Of a stretch of DNA of 64,000 nt, positions 59,040-64,000 are shown piece after piece. This DNA is from Psoroptes ovis (lineage: Eukaryota > Arthropoda > Arachnida > Sarcoptiformes > Psoroptidae): NCBI GenBank assembly GCA_002943765.1, contig PQWQ01000008.1, positions 1,240,001-1,304,000 on the forward strand, read 5' to 3'. A program made the position numbers and the translations under genes. The notes below the pieces were generated by a model, which made no database searches, was not told where the DNA came from, and saw only the letters and a list, made by a program, of their open reading frames with translations. Each line of letters begins with the position of its first letter. Within the stretch, counting starts at the first letter, position 1.

Positions 59040-61273
59040 GTCCAAAAACATAATTGTGACTAGAACCTTGAAAAATTTTAAATGTGTCGAATGGTGAACA
59101 AAATAAAAAAGTGTTGATATATCTGACTTATGCAAAGCAATACAACTTCAAAAACACATTGTGACTGTTGCCTTGTTACTATTATTATTATAGCTATCAA
59201 TACCAGTTTGGTTCGTAAAACAATCATTACGTATGGTTGTGGCCACAATTATGGCCACACCTTTTTTTATATTTTCATTATAAAAGTCACAATTGTTTAA
59301 ATTCGAATATTTCGTCGATGAAACTGTCACGTGTCAAACTGAAAAACGTTCGAAAGCCCGAGCTCGGTTCGGGATGAATCACAATCGAAGCAAATGAGAC
59401 CAAAAAAATCAATGACGAAAATTGCCGGACAAAAACAATGAAATTGAAATTGAAATCAATTGTATGTGCATGCATGGCGTGTGTGTGTGTGATTATTAGT
59501 GTTTTGCACGTAATTATTGCATTAATTATGAATTAATTTTAGCTTTTGAATAATACAACCCGATCATGAAAACAATGGTGTAAAGCAGCAATAATCACCA
59601 TAGTTGATCATATTCACTTAATTTGTGAATTTTCTAGCGAATTTTCAATGAATTTCTGGTGAAATTTTCGACTTTTCGAGTGAAATATCTATAATTTTCA
59701 ATTTAAAAGTGAGCAACGAGTTAAAATTGTTTTTGTTTTTTTTTTCCTACTCAAAACATTCAAAAATCAAGACAAATTCAATTCAAATTTTTCATTCGCT
59801 CATTAAATGTGTAATTTCACGACCATCAACACACCACTACTCAACATCAGTTGATAATCAGCCATAATTCAGCTATGATGATATGACTAATCATAGTGGT
59901 GACGATATGAAGATGATACCATAGTGATAACGATAAAAATAGCATTTAAATAATTGAAAATAATCTACGAATTTCAACCAGAAAAATCAAATTCAAATCA
60001 AGTCCAGATTAGATAATTCATTTTCATATTTGTTTCGTGCTTCATGAATTGTTTAATTTGACCAATTAGAAATTAATTTCGGTCCAAACAATCGATGCAC
60101 CGAATGAACACACTAATCATTTGTCAAATTTGTAATTGATCAAAAGAATAAAGCTAAGAAATAATTCCAGTCAAACACCCGAACGACAAGAGATAATCAT
60201 TGAAATCGCCAAAGTTTTTCGTTTGTTTTGTCATCAGCTCAAAAACCAACCAATTCATTCATTTGTTTGCTGTTCAATTGTTCAATTGATCATTACCATC
60301 ATCATCAATTGTTACAATAATCATCATCAATATTATCATCGGCAACAGCAGCAGCAGCAGCAGCGAACAGAAATACATTATCTTCGTTCGTTTGTTTATT
60401 TGTTCGTTTATTTGTCTGTTCGCTTCGATGACCTGAAAATCATCGACAGCTCTCTATCAACAATCGTCGTCTATTTTGCTCACTATTTTCTCTGTGTTTT
60501 GTTTTGTTTATCTTATTTCATTCATTTTAAAATCTTTACTCTGTGCCTCCAAAGTTGAAATATATCGACACAATCACAAACAATCTCAACACATATTGCC
60601 TTTTATGACAATTTTCAACGACGATTTGAAATGAAAAAAAAATGGAACAACGAAACAATTATTTGTTATTGTTGGTGGTGGTGTTTGAATGATTATTTCT
60701 AATAATCAAAAGTGTTCAAATGATAATAATGATTATGTAAATTGAATTTCGTGTAAAGTTTCAAGCGAAATTTCAACAAATTTTCAGCAAATCTCCGATT
60801 ATTCATCCGATTCACCGCATCTACCATTCTATCTATACGTGTAAACACGTTTTATGTTGAAGATAATCGTAATTCTTGATTGAAAATTTGAATTTTGATC
60901 TGGAAAATGTGATACGAAAGCTTTCTGATTGAATGTTTTTGATATTCTGTTTTAATTTTTCCGAAAATTTTTCTGCATAAATTAAGACTGAAAATTTTGT
61001 ATTTTATTTGATTCATCGTAATTAATCTATTGATTAATCTATTAATTGATCATCCACCTTTAACTTTTGTATCAATTAGTGATATTTTATTTATCTTCTC
61101 CACTTTAAATCCGATTTTATATTGTTTATACACGATTCCAAAGAATTATCATCATTTGTGATCTTATTTTATTTAAAAATTGTTTATTAATCACCTGATA
61201 TTATTATTTAATTGATCAAATCAATCAAAAACAGCTGTAAACAAAATCAAAATATTAAAAAAAATCGGTCAAA
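58097..61273. other. Intergenic / kinesin 5' region
   Basis: No supportable protein gene. It contains the (AC)n microsatellite at 58963-59036, A/T-rich sequence and, in the last kilobase, probable 5' UTR of the kinesin gene. The 140-codon frame at 60136 starts at TTG and crosses a CAG run, so I do not call it. Confidence 0.55.
58963..59036. repeat. (AC)n microsatellite, about 36 units
   Basis: Uninterrupted AC dinucleotides followed by AGACAG. The length suggests a polymorphic locus. Confidence 0.95.
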
Positions 61274-64000
61274 ATGTCTGACGGTTCAGAGTGTAATATC
61301 AAAGTCGTGTGCCGTTTTCGGCCATTGAATGATGCCGAAGAAAAATCTGGCAGTAAATTTATTGTCAAATTTCCGTCAAATAGTGAAGAAGGATTAACGA
61401 TTTCGGTAAGTTTTTTGAATTAAATTTGATGTTTATGATTATTAATCCATTTTTTTCTTAATCTCAATTCAAAAGGGTAAAACATATGTTTTCGATAAAG
61501 TATTCAAACCGAATGCAAGTCAAGAAAAAGTTTATAATGAAGCAGCAAAAGCAATTGTCAAAGATGTATTAGGTGGTTATAATGGTACCATATTTGCTTA
61601 CGGACAAACATCATCAGGTAAAACACATACAATGGAAGGTGTTTTAAATGATCCTGATTATATGGGCATTATACCACGTATTGTAAATGATATATTCAAT
61701 TATATTTATACTATTGATGAAGCGATTGAATTTCATATAAAAGTATCATATTTTGAAATTTATTTAGATAAAATCAGAGATTTATTAGATGGTAAATATC
61801 CAATTGATTAAGGGTGATTTAATTTTAATTAATCCTTTTAATCCATTCAAAAATACAGTATCAAAAGTCAATTTATCCGTACATGAAGATAAAAATCGTT
61901 GTACATTTGTTAAAGGTGCAACCGAACGTTTTGTTACATGTCCTGAAGAAGTAATGGAAGTGATTGATGAAGGTAAATCGAATCGTCATATAGCCGTCAC
62001 CAATATGAATGAACATTCATCTCGAAGTCATTCAGTGTTTTTGATTAATGTTAAACAAGAGAATCAAGAAAATCAAAAGAAATTAATGGGAAAATTATAT
62101 CTAGTTGATTTAGCTGGTTCTGAAAAGGTTTGATTTATTTGACTTCGAATTGATTCAATTCTAATTTTCATGATCATCATGGTGTTAACAGGTCAGTAAA
62201 ACAGGTGCCGAAGGTATGGTATTGGATGAAGCGAAAAATATCAATAAATCATTATCAGCATTGGGTAATGTGATATCGGCATTAGCCGATGGCAATAAAT
62301 CTCATATTCCATATCGTGATAGTAAATTAACACGTATATTACAAGAATCGCTTGGTGGTAATTCACGTACAACAATCATTATCTGTTGTTCACCTGCATC
62401 GTTCAATGAAATGGAAACCAAATCCACTCTAGAATTTGGTCGTCGTGCAAAAACAATTAAAAATGTTGTTATTGTTAATGAAGAATTAACGGCTGAAGAA
62501 TGGAAACGACGTTATGAACGTGAACGTGAAAAAGTATCGAAATTACGTGCACAATTACAACGATGTGAACAAGAACTGCAACGATGGCGTAATGGTGAAT
62601 CAGTGCCGGTTGATGAACAATCAGGTCTTATACGTGATTTAGACACAAGTACATTGAGTTTATCTGAATCGGTACATAATTTATCGACAGCAGCTGGTAT
62701 GCCAATGACCACACAACAACAACAAATGAATTTACCATATTCAACCACTGGTATTGGTGCCGCTGGTGGTGGTGTTGGTCAATCGGCTATGATGATGATG
62801 ATGAATAATGAACCATTAACAAATGAAGAACGAATGAAATTCGAAGAAGAACGTACACGACTATATGCACAATTAGATGAAAAAGATGATGAAATTGATA
62901 AATATAGTCAACAAATTGAAAAATTAAAAGAACAAATTGTTGAACAAGAAGAAATATTCACCTCAGCCAAACGTGATAATGAAGCCTTACAAGCAGAAAT
63001 ACAAAGATTTCAACAAGAAAATGAATCATTACGTGATGAAGTTAAAGAAGTATTACAAGCATTGGAAGAGTTGGCAGTTAATTATGATCAAAAATCACAA
63101 GAATTTGAAATAAAATTAAAAGATAGTGAAGCATTGAGTGAAGAGTTGCAGAAAAAATCTAATCTATTAAATGGACAAGAAACCGAACTACAACAGCTGA
63201 AAGAACAAATGTCACATCAAAAACGTCGTTATGTTGAAATGGTTACGAATTTGATGAAAGATTTGAATGAAATTGGTGGCGTTCTTGGTGGTTCAGCAAA
63301 CAACAATAACGGCGGTAGCGGTGGTAATAATTCATCAGCAAATCATCAAAGTAGTTTTATTGGTGAATTAAAAATATCGAATGATGCAAGTAAATTGGAT
63401 GATGAATTTACTGTTGCACGATTGTTTATGAGTAAAATGAAAAGTGAATTGAAAGCATTGACATCGAAAACTGCTCATTTAGAACAATATCAGCTGACAT
63501 GTAATAAAAAACTTGAAGCAAATGAAAAAGAACTTCAAGAACGTGGCCTATTGATTAGTCAATATGAAGCAAAAATGGCTTCATTACAGGAGACAATCAA
63601 AGAATCGGATAAAAAATTACGTATGCTTGAAGAAACTGTTGATCAGTTGAATGAAGAATGTGCAAAATTACGTGCAGCTGAAGAAATGCATCGTTTGACA
63701 TCGAAAGAAAAAGAAAAGGAAAAAGATTCAGTTGAACAAATGAAAAATGCATTGGAACAACAAATTGAAAAACATCGTGAAAATCATCAAAAACAATTGG
63801 CCAGTCTACGTGATGATATTGCCGAACGTCAATCAATGATTGATCAATATAAAGATTTAAATCAAAAAATGACCTTAGCACTTGAACGGTTACAACAAGA
63901 TTATGATAAATTGAAACAAGATGAAACAGATAAATCGAATAAATTACATGAAATGACCCTATTGAATGAAAAATGTGAACAAGCTAAACAAGATTTGAAA
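61274..64000 (+). CDS. Khc: Kinesin-1 heavy chain (partial, 3' cut by window)
   Basis: A plus-end-directed microtubule motor that carries vesicles and organelles. Exons: 61274-61405, 61476-61791, 61859-62127 and 62192 to the window end; 842 residues are visible of about 960. The motor domain has CNIKVVCRFRPLND, P-loop GQTSSGKT, switch I NEHSSRSHSVF and switch II LVDLAGSEKV. The neck linker and neck coil are conventional (VNEELTAEEWKRRYERERE). A low-complexity hinge with Gln, Gly and Met runs lies at about residues 410-440, then a long coiled coil (LYAQLDEKDDEIDKYSQQIE). The neck sequence identifies kinesin-1 rather than other kinesins. The cargo-binding tail lies beyond the window. Confidence 0.96.

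Noticed and set aside
58908..59135. Frame of alternating Cys-Val
   Set aside because: A translation artefact of the (AC)n microsatellite.
60136..60558. 140-codon frame upstream of kinesin
   Set aside because: Starts at TTG, crosses a CAG run and has no recognisable domain; better explained as 5' UTR or intergenic sequence.

Overview
The window reads as nuclear DNA of a small-genome, strongly AT-rich arthropod. I lean towards an acariform (astigmatan, dust-mite-like) mite, but this is inference. The evidence is compact genes with many 55-150 bp GT-AG introns, Asn/His/Ser/Gln homopolymers inside conserved proteins, an arthropod-type CCTAA/TTAGG repeat, and animal gene families (neuropeptide F-type GPCR, transformer-2, kinesin-1, C1GALT1, ERp29). 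No rRNA, tRNA or CRISPR was seen.

Layout. 1-5990: no gene; mariner-type MITEs, tandem repeats and a GC-richer degenerate repeat block. About 5994-9845: a 5'-truncated non-LTR retrotransposon on the minus strand (partial gag; endonuclease-RT-RNase H with one frameshift). 9970-18782: a neuropeptide F/NPY-like receptor in five exons on the plus strand, with two large MITE-bearing introns. 18783-23223: repeats. 23224-25483: DNA ligase I core. 25738-27805: ABCF2. 28413-29292: ERp29-like ER protein ending KDEL. 31162-33465 (minus): F-box protein. 33808-39352: a complete 5.5 kb Merlin DNA transposon with matching termini and an 8 bp target duplication. 39885-40613 (minus): secreted cysteine-rich protein. 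41476 to about 42166 (minus): GTP cyclohydrolase I feedback regulatory protein (GFRP). 44308-45794: transformer-2. 47436-50658 (minus): core 1 beta-1,3-galactosyltransferase. 53179-58096 (minus): three tandem copies of an unrecognised coiled-coil/zinc-finger-like gene, with a second Merlin element inserted between copies 1 and 2. 61274-64000: kinesin-1 heavy chain, cut by the window end.

The host genes are mostly unrelated housekeeping, secretory-pathway and signalling genes, so the gene order suggests no pathway. ERp29 and C1GALT1 both act in the secretory pathway and GFRP in tetrahydrobiopterin control, but nothing shows co-regulation.

The most novel material is the tandem family at 53-58 kb. 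All copies share a 16-nt first coding exon, a Lys-rich helical core, a CC-x12-H-x4-H motif and a copy-number-variable C-terminal repeat. The two Merlin elements are also notable: each carries an inverted partial copy of its own transposase, and the second has lost its third catalytic acidic residue.
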